From NCBI GenBank assembly GCA_937897645.1, contig CALCNV010000138.1:21217-85216 (forward strand): a DNA stretch of 64,000 nt. The letters are read 5' to 3'. Position 1 is the stretch's first letter, and every line of letters starts with the position of its first letter. A model generated the notes under the pieces. The model worked only from the letters and a program-made list of their open reading frames with translations, was not told the origin of the DNA and made no database searches. Origin of the DNA: an uncultured Lysobacteraceae bacterium. GTDB taxonomy: Bacteria > Pseudomonadota > Gammaproteobacteria > Xanthomonadales > Xanthomonadaceae. The position numbers and the translations under genes were made by a program. Below are positions 48,391 to 56,900 of the stretch, one piece after another.

Positions 48391-49191
48391 ATGAAATTTC
48401 CCAAGTCCTTTGCGGCCTTGATGACTGTCTGCTTGCTGCTTCTATCGTTGGTCGGTTGCAGCACCGTGCCGACTGACGAAGCCGGCACGTTCGTTGAACG
48501 AACCGTACTGGTGGAGGGCACGCCACGCCTTTACCGGGTGTTCGTGCCCGCGCGCCGTGCAGACAAACAGGGCACGCCGGTCATCCTGTTCCTGCACGGC
48601 TCCGGCGAGCGCGGCAGCGATGGCGACAAGCCGACGCAAGCGGGGCTTGGGCCATACGTGAAAGCGCATGCAGCGGATTTCCCGGCCATCGTGGTGTTCC
48701 CGCAGGTCGAGGAAAACGGCGAATGGATGGGATCGAACGTCGACATGGCCCTGGCCGCCACCGAGGCCGCGAGCAAGGAATTCGGCGGCGACCCGAAGCG
48801 TACCTACCTCACTGGATTGTCGATGGGCGGCTATGGCACCTGGGAAGTCGCGCTACAGGCGCCCGGACGCTTTGCGGCACTGGTGCCGGTTTGCGGTGCG
48901 ATCCTTGCGCCCAACGACGAACGTGCATTGTTCGTGACCCAAGTGGCCAACGCTGCCGACCCGTATGCCGCACTCGCCACCAAGCTGCAGCATGTTCCTG
49001 TCTGGATCTTCCACGGCGCCTTGGACAAGGTCGTGCCCACCACCGATGACCGCAAGACCTTCGCTGCATTCAAGGCGCTGGGTGCGGACGTGAAATACAC
49101 CGAGTTCCCGGATGCCGACCACAACTCCTGGGACGCGACCTACCACCACGCGCCCATGTGGGCGTGGCTGTTCGCGCAGAAAAAGAACTGA
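48391..49191 (+). CDS. Alpha/beta-hydrolase lipoprotein (esterase/peptidase-like)
   Basis: A 266-residue lipoprotein with lipobox LVGC (Cys23). An alpha/beta-hydrolase follows: oxyanion region FLHGSGERGSDG, nucleophile Ser144 in GLSMGGYGTW, probable acid Asp in GALDKVVP and histidine in DADHNSW. It resembles PHB-depolymerase-like/Lap esterases sometimes called dienelactone-type carboxylesterases. The substrate is unknown; it acts in the periplasm or outer membrane. Confidence 0.82.
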   Translation: MKFPKSFAALMTVCLLLLSLVGCSTVPTDEAGTFVERTVLVEGTPRLYRVFVPARRADKQGTPVILFLHGSGERGSDGDKPTQAGLGPYVKAHAADFPAIVVFPQVEENGEWMGSNVDMALAATEAASKEFGGDPKRTYLTGLSMGGYGTWEVALQAPGRFAALVPVCGAILAPNDERALFVTQVANAADPYAALATKLQHVPVWIFHGALDKVVPTTDDRKTFAAFKALGADVKYTEFPDADHNSWDATYHHAPMWAWLFAQKKN

Positions 49192-49205
49192 GTCGGCAAC
49201 CCGCC

Positions 49206-49478
49206 ATGGCAGAGATCATCCGCAACTATTTCATGCCGCGCTGGCGGACTGACCGCATCAGCTGTGCCTGCGGGTGGGAAGGCGATTCCAGCGGCATGCA
49301 GATGGAACTGCACGAGGAAGTGACCGACTACGCCTGCCCCGCCTGCGAGAACACCCTGCTGATCGTGTCGCATCCGGACATGCAGCAGGTGCAGCAGGCC
49401 GCCGCCGAAGGCAACGCGGAAGCCCGGCAGCAACTGGCACTGGTGGAAGAAGCGCTGGCCCTGCACCGCAAGGCATGA
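49206..49478 (+). CDS. Zinc-ribbon hypothetical protein
   Basis: A 90-residue soluble protein. Cysteines at 20, 22, 44 and 47 (SCACGWEG, YACPACENT) form a likely zinc ribbon with a C-x-C/C-x2-C pattern; the C-terminal half is a helix rich in Ala, Gln and Glu. No function is known. It starts 14 nt after the esterase gene and is followed by a repeat. Confidence 0.6.
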   Translation: MAEIIRNYFMPRWRTDRISCACGWEGDSSGMQMELHEEVTDYACPACENTLLIVSHPDMQQVQQAAAEGNAEARQQLALVEEALALHRKA

Positions 49479-49485
49479 AGGCCAG

Positions 49486-49565
49486 GTAGGAGCGCCTCAT
49501 GGGCGCGAGCTTTCGAGGCCCCACACGCGAAACATCAAAAGCTCGCGCCCATGGGGCGCTCCTAC
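49486..49565. repeat. GTAGGAGCG inverted repeat before pyrB
   Basis: Arms 49486-49513 and 49538-49565 are nearly perfect inverse complements; each arm is GCGCCTCATGGGCGCG-like. It lies between two convergent genes, so it may also stop transcripts. Confidence 0.9.
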
Positions 49566-49571
49566 CTATTG

Positions 49572-50516
49572 TCAGGCCAGCAGGGATTCCAGCACCGCCA
49601 TGCGGATGGCGACGCCGTTGCTGACCTGGCGCAACACCAGCGACTGCGGGCCGTCGGCCACTTCATCGGTGATTTCCACGCCACGATTGATCGGGCCGGG
49701 ATGCAGCACGACGGCATCCGGCGCGGCGCGGCGCAGGCGCGCGGCCGTGAGGCCGTATTGCGCGTGGTAACCGTCCAGCGTGGCCACCACGCCCTCCTCC
49801 ATGCGCTCACGCTGCAAGCGCAACATCATCACCGCGTCCACGCCCTCCAGCAGGGCGTCGAAATCGTCGCCCACCGTGCAACCTGCCAGTGTCCCGTCTT
49901 CAGGCAGAAGGCCGGAGGGCCCGCACACGCGGATCTCGCCAGTGCCCAGGGTGCGCAGTGCGTGCAGGTCGGAGCGCGCGACGCGGGAGTGCTTCACGTC
50001 ACCCACGATCAAGACCTTAAGCCGCGAGAAATCCGCGCCCTTCGCCTGCTTGATCGTCAACGCATCCAGCAAGCCCTGGGTGGGATGCGCGCTGCGGCCG
50101 TCGCCGGCATTGATGAGGGTGGTGCCCTCGCCTGCATGCGCGGCGAGCATCTCGGCCGCACCGTCCTCCGGATGGCGCACGATGAAGCCACGCACGCCCA
50201 TCGCCTCCAGGTTCTTCAGCGTGTCCAGCGCAGTCTCGCCCTTGCGCGCCGACGAAGTGGAGGCGTCGAAATTGATCACGTCCGCGCCCAGTCGCTGTGC
50301 CGCGATATGGAAGGAGCTGCGCGTGCGCGTGGAAGGCTCGAAGAACAGCGTGCAGATGGTGGTTCCGCACAATGAATTGCGCTTCTGCGTGCGACCCAGG
50401 GCCGCGTCGCGGATCTGGCCAGCACGATCCAGCAGCCGGCACAGGGTTTCCTTCGGCAAACCATCCAGGGTCAGCAGGTGTTGCAGGCGTCCGTCGGAAT
50501 CAAGTTGTTGGGTCAT
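49572..50516 (-). CDS. pyrB: Aspartate carbamoyltransferase PyrB
   Basis: The committed step of pyrimidine synthesis, 314 residues. The carbamoyl phosphate site FEPSTRTRSSFHIAAQRLG, the middle HPTQGLLDALTI and the aspartate site with HPGPINRGVEI are typical. It has the ordinary class-II length with no fused domain. yqgE, ruvX and pyrB form a conserved gene cluster on this strand. Confidence 0.96.
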   Translation of the reverse strand: MTQQLDSDGRLQHLLTLDGLPKETLCRLLDRAGQIRDAALGRTQKRNSLCGTTICTLFFEPSTRTRSSFHIAAQRLGADVINFDASTSSARKGETALDTLKNLEAMGVRGFIVRHPEDGAAEMLAAHAGEGTTLINAGDGRSAHPTQGLLDALTIKQAKGADFSRLKVLIVGDVKHSRVARSDLHALRTLGTGEIRVCGPSGLLPEDGTLAGCTVGDDFDALLEGVDAVMMLRLQRERMEEGVVATLDGYHAQYGLTAARLRRAAPDAVVLHPGPINRGVEITDEVADGPQSLVLRQVSNGVAIRMAVLESLLA

Positions 50517-50540
50517 GCTTCAACCATCGCTTCGTTGATA

Positions 50541-50692
50541 GCCCTCTCCCATCGGGAGAGGGGTTGGGGTGAGGGTACGGCGGAATACGGGCGTTCCAGA
50601 AGTCCATGACTTCGCCGCACCCTCATCCGCCCTTCGGGCACCCCCGCCTTCGCGGGGTCTGGTCTGTCTCTTCTCCCGAAGGGAGAAGGACG
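50541..50692. repeat. Compound repeat between ruvX and pyrB
   Basis: A run starting GCCCTCTCCC (50541-50583) contains the hairpin CCTCTCCC-ATC-GGGAGAGG and GGTTGGGGTGAGGGTACGG. It is balanced by ACCCTCATCC, GCCCTTCGGGC, CCCGC/GCGGG and TTCTCCC-GAA-GGGAGAA units to 50692. The first 43 bp recurs directly at 51163-51205, so ruvX is bracketed by two copies. Confidence 0.8.
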
Positions 50693-50698
50693 TGCAAC

Positions 50699-51145
50699 TC
50701 AAATCTGTACAGCATCCTGCGGCGCCGCCAACCAGCGTTCGATGATCACCGCCGCCGCCACGGCATCCAGCGCCACTGCATCGCGACGACGCTTGCGTCC
50801 TTCGGCCCGGTCCAGCGCGAAACGCTGCGCCGCTTCCACCGAGCTGGAACGCTCATCCACCAATACTACCGGCAGCTTGTACCGTGCCTGCAACTCACGC
50901 GCGAAGGCGTGCGCGCGCTGGCGGATCGGTTGATCGCCGCCCTCCAGCGTCATCGGATCACCCACCACCAGTCCATCCGGCCGCCATTCCATGCGTAGTT
51001 TGTCGATCGCCGCCCAATCCGGCCCGTTGCCGTGCACATCGATCACCGCCAGCGCACGCGCGCCACTGCCGAACGCGCTGCCCACGGCCACGCCGATGCG
51101 CTTGGCACCGACATCGAACCCCAGCACGGTGCCATCCAGTTTCAT
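50699..51145 (-). CDS. ruvX: Holliday junction resolvase-like RuvX (YqgF)
   Basis: A 148-residue RNase-H-fold nuclease-like protein implicated in pre-16S rRNA 5'-end processing. Features: TVLGFDVGAKRIGVAVGS (6-23), GLVVGDPMTLEG, VVLVDERSSSVEA and DAVALDAVAAAVIIERWL. The frame runs further upstream but MKLDGTVLGFD is the family start. It is flanked by copies of the same CCTCTCCC repeat on both sides. Confidence 0.92.
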   Translation of the reverse strand: MKLDGTVLGFDVGAKRIGVAVGSAFGSGARALAVIDVHGNGPDWAAIDKLRMEWRPDGLVVGDPMTLEGGDQPIRQRAHAFARELQARYKLPVVLVDERSSSVEAAQRFALDRAEGRKRRRDAVALDAVAAAVIIERWLAAPQDAVQI

Positions 51146-51162
51146 GCGTGCCCGCACCAGAA

Positions 51163-51205
51163 GCCCCTCTCCCACCGGGAGAGGGGTTGGGGTGAGGGTA
51201 CGGCG
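51163..51205. repeat. Second copy of the CCTCTCCC repeat, upstream of ruvX
   Basis: GCCCCTCTCCCACCGGGAGAG and what follows match 50541-50583 almost base for base, in the same orientation. The hairpin CCTCTCCC-ACC-GGGAGAGG is preserved although the loop differs. Confidence 0.85.
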
Positions 51206-51275
51206 ACGCCGCGACGCCGAAAGCATCCATGACCTTGCCGCGTCCGCCCTTGTGCGAATTTTGGATTCAGGCTGC

Positions 51276-51842
51276 TCATGCGTGCCCGCTGTAATCGGTG
51301 ACGCGGGTGATATCGATGCCGATGCGACCACCCGCGGCCTGCCAGCGCTGCGCCAGCGGCAGTGCGAACAGCAACTCCGGATCGACCGGCGCGGTAAGCC
51401 AGCTGTTTTCGCCAAGCTCGAATTCAAGCTGGCCAGCGCCCCAGCCCGCGCAACCCAGCGCGACTACGGCATGCGCCGGTCCTTCGCCGACAGCGATGGC
51501 TTCCAGGATGTCGCGTGAGGTGGTGAGTGCCAGGTTGTCGGCAATGGCAAGCGTGGAATCCCATTCGCGCTTGCCATCGTGCAACACGAAGCCTCGCTCC
51601 GGGTGCACCGGCCCGCCGTTCAGCACGACCTGGTCGCGCAGCAGCGGATCCGGGGTTTCCAGGTTCATCTGCGCCAGTACTTCGCCGAGCGTGTACTCGG
51701 ACGCACGATTGACCACTACGCCCATGGCGCCGTCGCTGTCGTGCTGGCAGATCAGGGCCACGCTGCGGATGAAATGCGGGTCGTCCAGCGCCGGCAGCGC
51801 GATCAGCAGCTGGTTGGAGAAGGTGGCGGACGGCACGGGCAT
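51276..51842 (-). CDS. yqgE: YqgE/AlgH family protein
   Basis: A 188-residue protein of the UPF0301/AlgH family. Typical: [80 protein letters not shown]. AlgH affects alginate and siderophore production in Pseudomonas; its mechanism is unclear. First gene of the yqgE-ruvX-pyrB cluster. Confidence 0.93.
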   Translation of the reverse strand: MPVPSATFSNQLLIALPALDDPHFIRSVALICQHDSDGAMGVVVNRASEYTLGEVLAQMNLETPDPLLRDQVVLNGGPVHPERGFVLHDGKREWDSTLAIADNLALTTSRDILEAIAVGEGPAHAVVALGCAGWGAGQLEFELGENSWLTAPVDPELLFALPLAQRWQAAGGRIGIDITRVTDYSGHA

Positions 51843-51886
51843 GTGCCCATTCTAGAGCGAGTCACCCGTTTTGCGTGATGAACAGG

Positions 51887-52016
51887 GCCCTTGCCCCCTT
51901 TGGAAAAGGGGCCGTGCGGCCGACGGCCGCGCGGGGGGGATTTGCTCTTGATCTTGCTTGCCGAGTGCAAAGCCAGAGCAAATTCCCCTCGATCCCCCTT
52001 TTGCAAAGGGGGAGGC
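51887..52016. repeat. Compound palindrome, CCCCCTTT family
   Basis: The sequence has hairpins CCCCTTTGGAAAAGGGG, GCGGCCGACGGCCGC and CCCCCTTTTGCAAAGGGGG. An outer inverted pair, GATTTGCTCTTG and AGAGCAAATTC, brackets the centre. It fills the space between the divergent yqgE and tag genes, where promoters should also lie. Confidence 0.75.
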
Positions 52017-52089
52017 ATGAAAGCATCAGTAGTCGTCTACCTCTCACCGACAGTTCGAAATACACGACCAGACGCGCTAATCTTCACGC

Positions 52090-52626
52090 ATGTCCAGTTA
52101 CTGCGATTTCGCGCCGGGCCATCCGGTGCACGGCCCCTACCACGACAAGGAATACGGCTTCCCGCAGGACGGCGAATCCGAGCTGTTCGAGCGCCTGGTC
52201 CTTGAAATCAACCAGGCCGGCCTGAGCTGGGAAACCATCCTCAAGAAGCGTGAAGGTTTCCGCCTGGCTTACAGTGGCTTCGATGTGGACAAGGTCGCGC
52301 GCTATGGCGAGAAAGACCGGGTGCGCCTGCTGGCCGATGCCGGCATCATCCGTAACCGCTTGAAGGTTGACGCTGCCATCCACAACGCCAAGGTCGTCCA
52401 AAGCCTGCGTGAGTCGCATGGCGGCTTCCTGCAGTGGATCGAAACACACCACCCCTTGGCGAAACCGGAGTGGGTGAAGCTGTTCAAGAAGACCTTCCGG
52501 TTCACCGGCGGCGAGATCACCGGCGAGTTCCTGATGAGCCTGGGCTACCTGCCCGGCGCCCATCGCACGGATTGCCCGGCGTTCAAGCAGGCGGCAAAAC
52601 AGAAACCGGCATGGATGCGCACGTAG
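52090..52626 (+). CDS. tag: DNA-3-methyladenine glycosylase I
   Basis: Removes 3-methyladenine from alkylated DNA; 178 residues. The zinc site is Cys5, His18 and the C-terminal H-x3-C (AHRTDCP). Other signature segments are YHDKEYGFP, LVLEINQAGLSWETILKKREGFR and AGIIRNRLKVDAAIHNA. Its TAG stop (52624-52626) is the first TAG of the repeat that follows. Confidence 0.96.
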   Translation: MSSYCDFAPGHPVHGPYHDKEYGFPQDGESELFERLVLEINQAGLSWETILKKREGFRLAYSGFDVDKVARYGEKDRVRLLADAGIIRNRLKVDAAIHNAKVVQSLRESHGGFLQWIETHHPLAKPEWVKLFKKTFRFTGGEITGEFLMSLGYLPGAHRTDCPAFKQAAKQKPAWMRT

Positions 52627-52744
52627 GGTGGGCCTTGGCCCACCATTGCAATGATTCCGATTACTTTGAATATCGGCGAAAACCTCTTCGCTGATTATCA
52701 ACGCCGATTCACGGATGGCGATGGTGGGCCGAGGCCCACCCTAC
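52623..52744. repeat. GTAGGGTGGGCC inverted repeat supplying stops to two genes
   Basis: Arms 52623-52646 and 52721-52744 pair with one mismatch. Each arm contains the hairpin GTGGGCC-TT-GGCCCAC. The outer GTAG on the plus strand gives the stop of tag, and the outer GTAG on the minus strand gives the stop of the sirtuin gene. Confidence 0.9.
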
Positions 52745-53577
52745 CTCTGCAACGCAACCTGCAACGTCGAGACGCAATCCGCATCCAGCTTCAATGACGC
52801 AAGGCTGTCAGCACGAGTCTGCCCGAGGTTGAGCAAGGCGATCGGCTGTCCGCTTTCATGCGCCATGCGCGCGAAGCGGAAACCGGAATAGACCATCAGT
52901 GACGAGCCGACCACGAGCAGTGCGTCCGATGCAGCCAAGGCGTCGCGGGCTGCTTCGTACCTGGTCTTCGGAACATTCTCGCCAAAGAACACCACGTCCG
53001 GCTTCAACATCCCGTTGCATGCCTGGCAGCTTGGCGCCCGGAAGCGGCTGAAGTCGCGGCCTTCCAGATCGGCATCGCCATCAGGCGCAGTGCCTGCGCT
53101 CAGGCCGGCCCACGATGGATTGTCCGCCGCAAGTTGTTGCTGTATCTGCAGGCGCTCGTAACGGGCCTTGCACACCAGGCAGACGACTTCATCGATACGG
53201 CCGTGCAGGTCGATCACGTCGCGACTGCCCGCTTTCTGGTGCAGGCCATCGACATTCTGGGTCAGCAGTCGCGAGAGTCGGCCGCTGTGTTGCCATTGGG
53301 CCAGCGCCTGGTGGGCGGCATTGGGTTGTGCCGTTGCGACCACCGGCCAGCCGATGAAGCTGCGTGCCCAATACCGTGCGTGCACAAGGGGATCATCGAC
53401 GAAATCGCGGAAGTTCACCGGTGGCGTGCGTTTCCACTCACCCTGCTGATCACGGTAATCGGGAATGCCAGATGCGGTGCTGCAGCCTGCGCCGGTGAGC
53501 ACGAAGACGCGCTCGAGGGGTGCCAACCATTCGCGCAAGCGCTGGGCAGCAAGCGGGTCAATATCAAGGGAATCCAT
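52741..53577 (-). CDS. NAD-dependent protein deacetylase (sirtuin, class II type)
   Basis: A 278-residue Sir2 family enzyme. The NAD motif is LTGAGCSTASGIPDYR (28-42), the substrate/NAD pocket is TQNVDGLHQKAG, the catalytic histidine is in DLHGRI, and four zinc cysteines lie in CLVC and CQAC. KPDVVFFGE is also typical. It probably deacetylates or delipoylates/deacylates proteins in the cytoplasm. The start MDSLDID is chosen because longer forms contain the preceding repeat. The stop TAG (52741-52743) lies inside the repeat. Confidence 0.92.
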   Translation of the reverse strand: MDSLDIDPLAAQRLREWLAPLERVFVLTGAGCSTASGIPDYRDQQGEWKRTPPVNFRDFVDDPLVHARYWARSFIGWPVVATAQPNAAHQALAQWQHSGRLSRLLTQNVDGLHQKAGSRDVIDLHGRIDEVVCLVCKARYERLQIQQQLAADNPSWAGLSAGTAPDGDADLEGRDFSRFRAPSCQACNGMLKPDVVFFGENVPKTRYEAARDALAASDALLVVGSSLMVYSGFRFARMAHESGQPIALLNLGQTRADSLASLKLDADCVSTLQVALQR

Positions 53578-53622
53578 GTCCGTGATTGTAGGCTGGCCTA
53601 GCCAAAGTAAAGCGGGTAAAGC

Positions 53623-53696
53623 CGTCATCCCGGCGCAAGCCGGGACCCAGCCCAACGAGCATGGATCGTTGGGTCCCGGCTTGCGCCGGGATGACG
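53623..53696. repeat. CGTCATCCCGG inverted repeat upstream of the sirtuin gene
   Basis: Arms 53623-53649 and 53670-53696 are perfect complements, with an inner CCCAACGA/TCGTTGGG pair. Each arm holds TCCCGGC-GCAA-GCCGGGA. Confidence 0.92.
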
Positions 53697-53796
53697 ATCT
53701 TGCCCGATGGATGCTGGCTGTTGCCCCGCTGGAGCACGCATGGAAAAGGGGCAGTTGCCCGCCCCTTTTTACATCAGCATCGACTCGCGCAGGTGC

Positions 53797-54927
53797 TCAG
53801 CGAACCTCGGCAATCTCCACGCCATCCAGCCCTTGCGACAGGGTGCGGGCGTCGCCGCCCTGGGCCAGCTTGATGCGCAGGCGCACTTCGTTCTGCGAAT
53901 CGGCGTAACGCAGCGCATCCTCGTAGCTGATCTCGCCGGCCTGGTACAGCTCGAACAGGCTCTGGTCGAAGGTCTTCATGCCCAGGTTGGTGGATTCCTT
54001 CATCACTTCCTTGAGCTTGTGGATCTCGCCCTCGCGGATGTAGTCCTGCACCAGCGGCGTACCCAGCATGATTTCCATGGCAACGCGGCGCGCCTTGCCG
54101 TCAGGCGTCGGGATGAGCTGCTGGGCGACCACGCCCTTCAGGTTCAGTGAAAGGTCCATCAACAGCTGGCCGCGACGGTCCTCGGGGAAGAAGTTGATCA
54201 CGCGGTCCATGGCCTGGTTGGCGTTGTTGGCGTGCAGCGTGCACAGCACCAGATGGCCGGTTTCGGCGAAGGCGATGGCGTGGTCCATGCCCTCGCGCGT
54301 ACGCACCTCGCCGATCATGATCACGTCAGGTGCCTGGCGCAGGGTGTTCTTCAGCGCCGCGTCCCAGCTGTCGGTGTCGATGCCGACTTCGCGCTGGGTG
54401 ATGATGCAACCCTCGTGCTTGTGCACGAACTCGATCGGGTCTTCGATGGTAATGATGTGGCCGGTGGAATTCTGGTTGCGGTAGCCGATCATCGCCGCAA
54501 GCGACGTCGACTTGCCCGTACCCGTGGCGCCGACGAAGATGATGATGCCGCGCTTGGTCATGGCCAGCGTCTTGATGATCGGTGGCAGGTTGAGTTCTTC
54601 GACGGTCGGAATGCGCGCCTCGATGCGACGCAGCACCATGCCCACCTGGTTGCGCTGGTAGAAGCAGCTGACGCGGAAGCGGCCCACGCCGGCGATGCCG
54701 ATGGCGAAGTTGCACTCGTGGGTCTTCTCGAATTCCTCGCGCTGCGCCGGCGTCATCACGTTCAACACCAAGTCGCGGCTTTGCTGCGAGGTCAGCGGCG
54801 TCTGCGTGATCGGCGAGATCTTGCCGTTCACCTTGATCGACGGGGGCATGCCCGAGGTGATGAACAGGTCCGACGCCTTCTGGTGCGCCATCAGCTTGAG
54901 GAACGAGGTGAAATCGATGGTGCTCAT
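53797..54927 (-). CDS. pilU: Type IV pilus retraction ATPase-like PilU
   Basis: A 376-residue PilT/PilU-family secretion ATPase. Walker A is GATGTGKS, Asp box is TIEDPIEF, Walker B is IMIGEVRTREGM and the His box is GHLVLCTLHANNA. The N-terminal IDFTSFLKLMAHQKASDLFITSGMPP and length fit PilU, the accessory motor that works with PilT. It is downstream of pilT on the same strand, with a repeat between. Confidence 0.92.
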   Translation of the reverse strand: MSTIDFTSFLKLMAHQKASDLFITSGMPPSIKVNGKISPITQTPLTSQQSRDLVLNVMTPAQREEFEKTHECNFAIGIAGVGRFRVSCFYQRNQVGMVLRRIEARIPTVEELNLPPIIKTLAMTKRGIIIFVGATGTGKSTSLAAMIGYRNQNSTGHIITIEDPIEFVHKHEGCIITQREVGIDTDSWDAALKNTLRQAPDVIMIGEVRTREGMDHAIAFAETGHLVLCTLHANNANQAMDRVINFFPEDRRGQLLMDLSLNLKGVVAQQLIPTPDGKARRVAMEIMLGTPLVQDYIREGEIHKLKEVMKESTNLGMKTFDQSLFELYQAGEISYEDALRYADSQNEVRLRIKLAQGGDARTLSQGLDGVEIAEVR

Positions 54928-54938
54928 CGCTTTGCTCC

Positions 54939-55029
54939 GAGAATGGGGAATGGAGAATGGGGAATGGGAAGAATCAAAAGCAGCGGTCTGTTGTGCTTTT
55001 CCATTCTCTATTCCCTATTCCCTGTTCCC
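54939..55029. repeat. GGGAATGGAGAATGG-type inverted repeat between pilT and pilU
   Basis: Purine-rich GAATGGGGAATGGAGAATGG units (54940-54970) face pyrimidine-rich CCATTCTCTATTCCCTATTCCC (55001-55024). They form a long, imperfect inverted pair in the pilT-pilU gap. Confidence 0.8.
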
Positions 55030-55033
55030 GGCT

Positions 55034-56071
55034 TCACTCAAACAACCGCTTGTCCTTGGCGTATTCCTTGGCCTGCTGGCGCGTGATCAAGGCGCGCTTC
55101 ACTAGGTCCTGCAGATGCTGGTCCAAAGTCATCATGCCGTTCTGCTGGCCGGTCTGGATGGCCGAATACATCTGCGCCACCTTGTCCTCGCGGATCAGGT
55201 TGCGGATGGCCGGCGTGCCCACCATGATTTCCCACGCAGCGGTACGGCCACCACCGATCTTCTTCAGCAGCGCCTGCGAGATGACCGCGCGCAGCGACTC
55301 GGACAGCATCGAGCGGACCATCGGCTTTTCGCCAGCGGGGAACACGTCGATGATGCGGTCGATGGTCTTGGCCGCCGAGCTGGTATGCAGGGTGCCAAAC
55401 ACCAGGTGCCCGGTTTCCGCGGCGGTCAGCGCCAGGCGGATGGTTTCCAGGTCGCGCAACTCGCCCACCAGGATGTAGTCGGGGTCTTCGCGCAGTGCCG
55501 AGCGCAGCGCCTCGTTGAAGCCATGGGTGTCGCGGTGCACTTCACGCTGGTTGATCAGGCACTTCTGCGAGGTGTGCACGAATTCGATGGGATCCTCGAC
55601 GCTGAGGATGTGGCCGTATTCGTTCTTGTTGATGTGGTCGATCATCGCGGCGAGCGTGGTCGACTTGCCCGAACCGGTCGGGCCGGTGACCAGGATCAGG
55701 CCCTGCGGTTGTTCGATGAGTTGCTTGAACAAGGGCGGGCAGCCCAGGTCTTCAAGCGTCAGTACTTCCGATGGAATGGTGCGGAAGACCGCGCCTGCGC
55801 CACGGTTCTGGTTGAACGCATTGACGCGGAAGCGCGCCAGGCTGGGAATTTCGAAGGAAAAGTCGACTTCGAGGAATTCCTCGTAGTCGCGGCGCTGCTT
55901 GTCCGACATGATGTCGTAGATCAGCGAATGGACCTGCTTGTGGTCCAGTGCCGGGATGTTGATGCGACGCACGTCGCCGTCTACCCGGATCATGGGCGGC
56001 AAGCCGGCCGACAAATGAAGGTCAGATGCTTTGTTCTTGACCGAAAACGCCAGAAGTTCGGCGATATCCAT
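55034..56071 (-). CDS. pilT: Type IV pilus retraction ATPase PilT
   Basis: A hexameric 345-residue motor that depolymerises pili for twitching and DNA uptake. Walker A is GPTGSGKST, Asp box is SVEDPIEF, Walker B is ILVGELRDLETI, His box is GHLVFGTLHTSSA, and the C-terminal AIRNLIRE motif is present. The start MDIAELLAFSVKNKASDLHLSAGLPP at 56071 matches all PilT. Divergent from yggS, an order conserved in many gammaproteobacteria. Confidence 0.97.
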   Translation of the reverse strand: MDIAELLAFSVKNKASDLHLSAGLPPMIRVDGDVRRINIPALDHKQVHSLIYDIMSDKQRRDYEEFLEVDFSFEIPSLARFRVNAFNQNRGAGAVFRTIPSEVLTLEDLGCPPLFKQLIEQPQGLILVTGPTGSGKSTTLAAMIDHINKNEYGHILSVEDPIEFVHTSQKCLINQREVHRDTHGFNEALRSALREDPDYILVGELRDLETIRLALTAAETGHLVFGTLHTSSAAKTIDRIIDVFPAGEKPMVRSMLSESLRAVISQALLKKIGGGRTAAWEIMVGTPAIRNLIREDKVAQMYSAIQTGQQNGMMTLDQHLQDLVKRALITRQQAKEYAKDKRLFE

Positions 56072-56158
56072 ACGCTGCTTCCCCAGTTGCTGCGATTCTG
56101 GTAACGATACAACCCCGAGGGGGAGTATAGCGCCCTTGCCCCGATATCCAACGGTTGG

Positions 56159-56836
56159 ATGATTATGCTCGCCCAGCGCCTCAGCGCAACACTGCAAAGC
56201 ATTGAAAACGCTGCATCCGCGAGCCACCGGCCAAGTCCACGGCTGCTGGCAGTATCCAAGACGCAAAGTGCGACCGCCGTCGCGGCGTTGGCCGCTGCCG
56301 GCCAGCGCGCCTTCGGCGAGAACTACGTCCAGGAAGCCCAGGCCAAGGTGCGTGAGCTGGCGACACTGGAGCTGGAGTGGCACCTGATAGGGCACCTGCA
56401 GTCGAACAAGGCGGACGTGACTGCCAAGGTTTTCGATTGGGTGCAGACGGTGGATCGGGCCAAGCTCATCCCGGCATTGGCCAAACATCGCCCAGCGGAA
56501 CGTGCACCGTTGAATGTCCTCATCCAGGTCAATATCGATGACGAGGACAGCAAGCACGGCTGTACGCCCGATGAGGTAGCAGCCTTGGCGGCCAGCATCG
56601 TCGCCGAGCCACGCCTGCGTTTGCGTGGCCTGATGGCCATCCCCGCCCCGCATCCGGATCCGGAATTGCGTCGCAGTGCCTACCGGCGCATGGCAGATCT
56701 ATTCAAGCATCTTGCGATGCAGCACCCGAGCGCCGACACACTCTCGATGGGCATGAGCGATGACTTCGCCCTGGCCATCGCCGAAGGTGCGACGATGGTG
56801 CGCGTGGGCACGGCACTGTTCGGAAAACGCGACTAG
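56159..56836 (+). CDS. yggS: PLP homeostasis protein YggS
   Basis: A 225-residue PLP-binding TIM barrel (PLPBP). The lysine is in LLAVSKTQS; FGENYVQEAQAK, WHLIGHLQSNKA and SMGMSDDFALAIAEGATMVRVGTALFG are diagnostic. It binds PLP without catalysis and keeps PLP pools in balance. ATG at 56159 or 56165 are both possible. Followed by proC. Confidence 0.95.
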   Translation: MIMLAQRLSATLQSIENAASASHRPSPRLLAVSKTQSATAVAALAAAGQRAFGENYVQEAQAKVRELATLELEWHLIGHLQSNKADVTAKVFDWVQTVDRAKLIPALAKHRPAERAPLNVLIQVNIDDEDSKHGCTPDEVAALAASIVAEPRLRLRGLMAIPAPHPDPELRRSAYRRMADLFKHLAMQHPSADTLSMGMSDDFALAIAEGATMVRVGTALFGKRD

Positions 56837-56900
56837 GCATTCTGCCCACTCATTCCCATCCTCGTTCTGATTCAACGACTCGCAAAGCAATGCAGGACCC

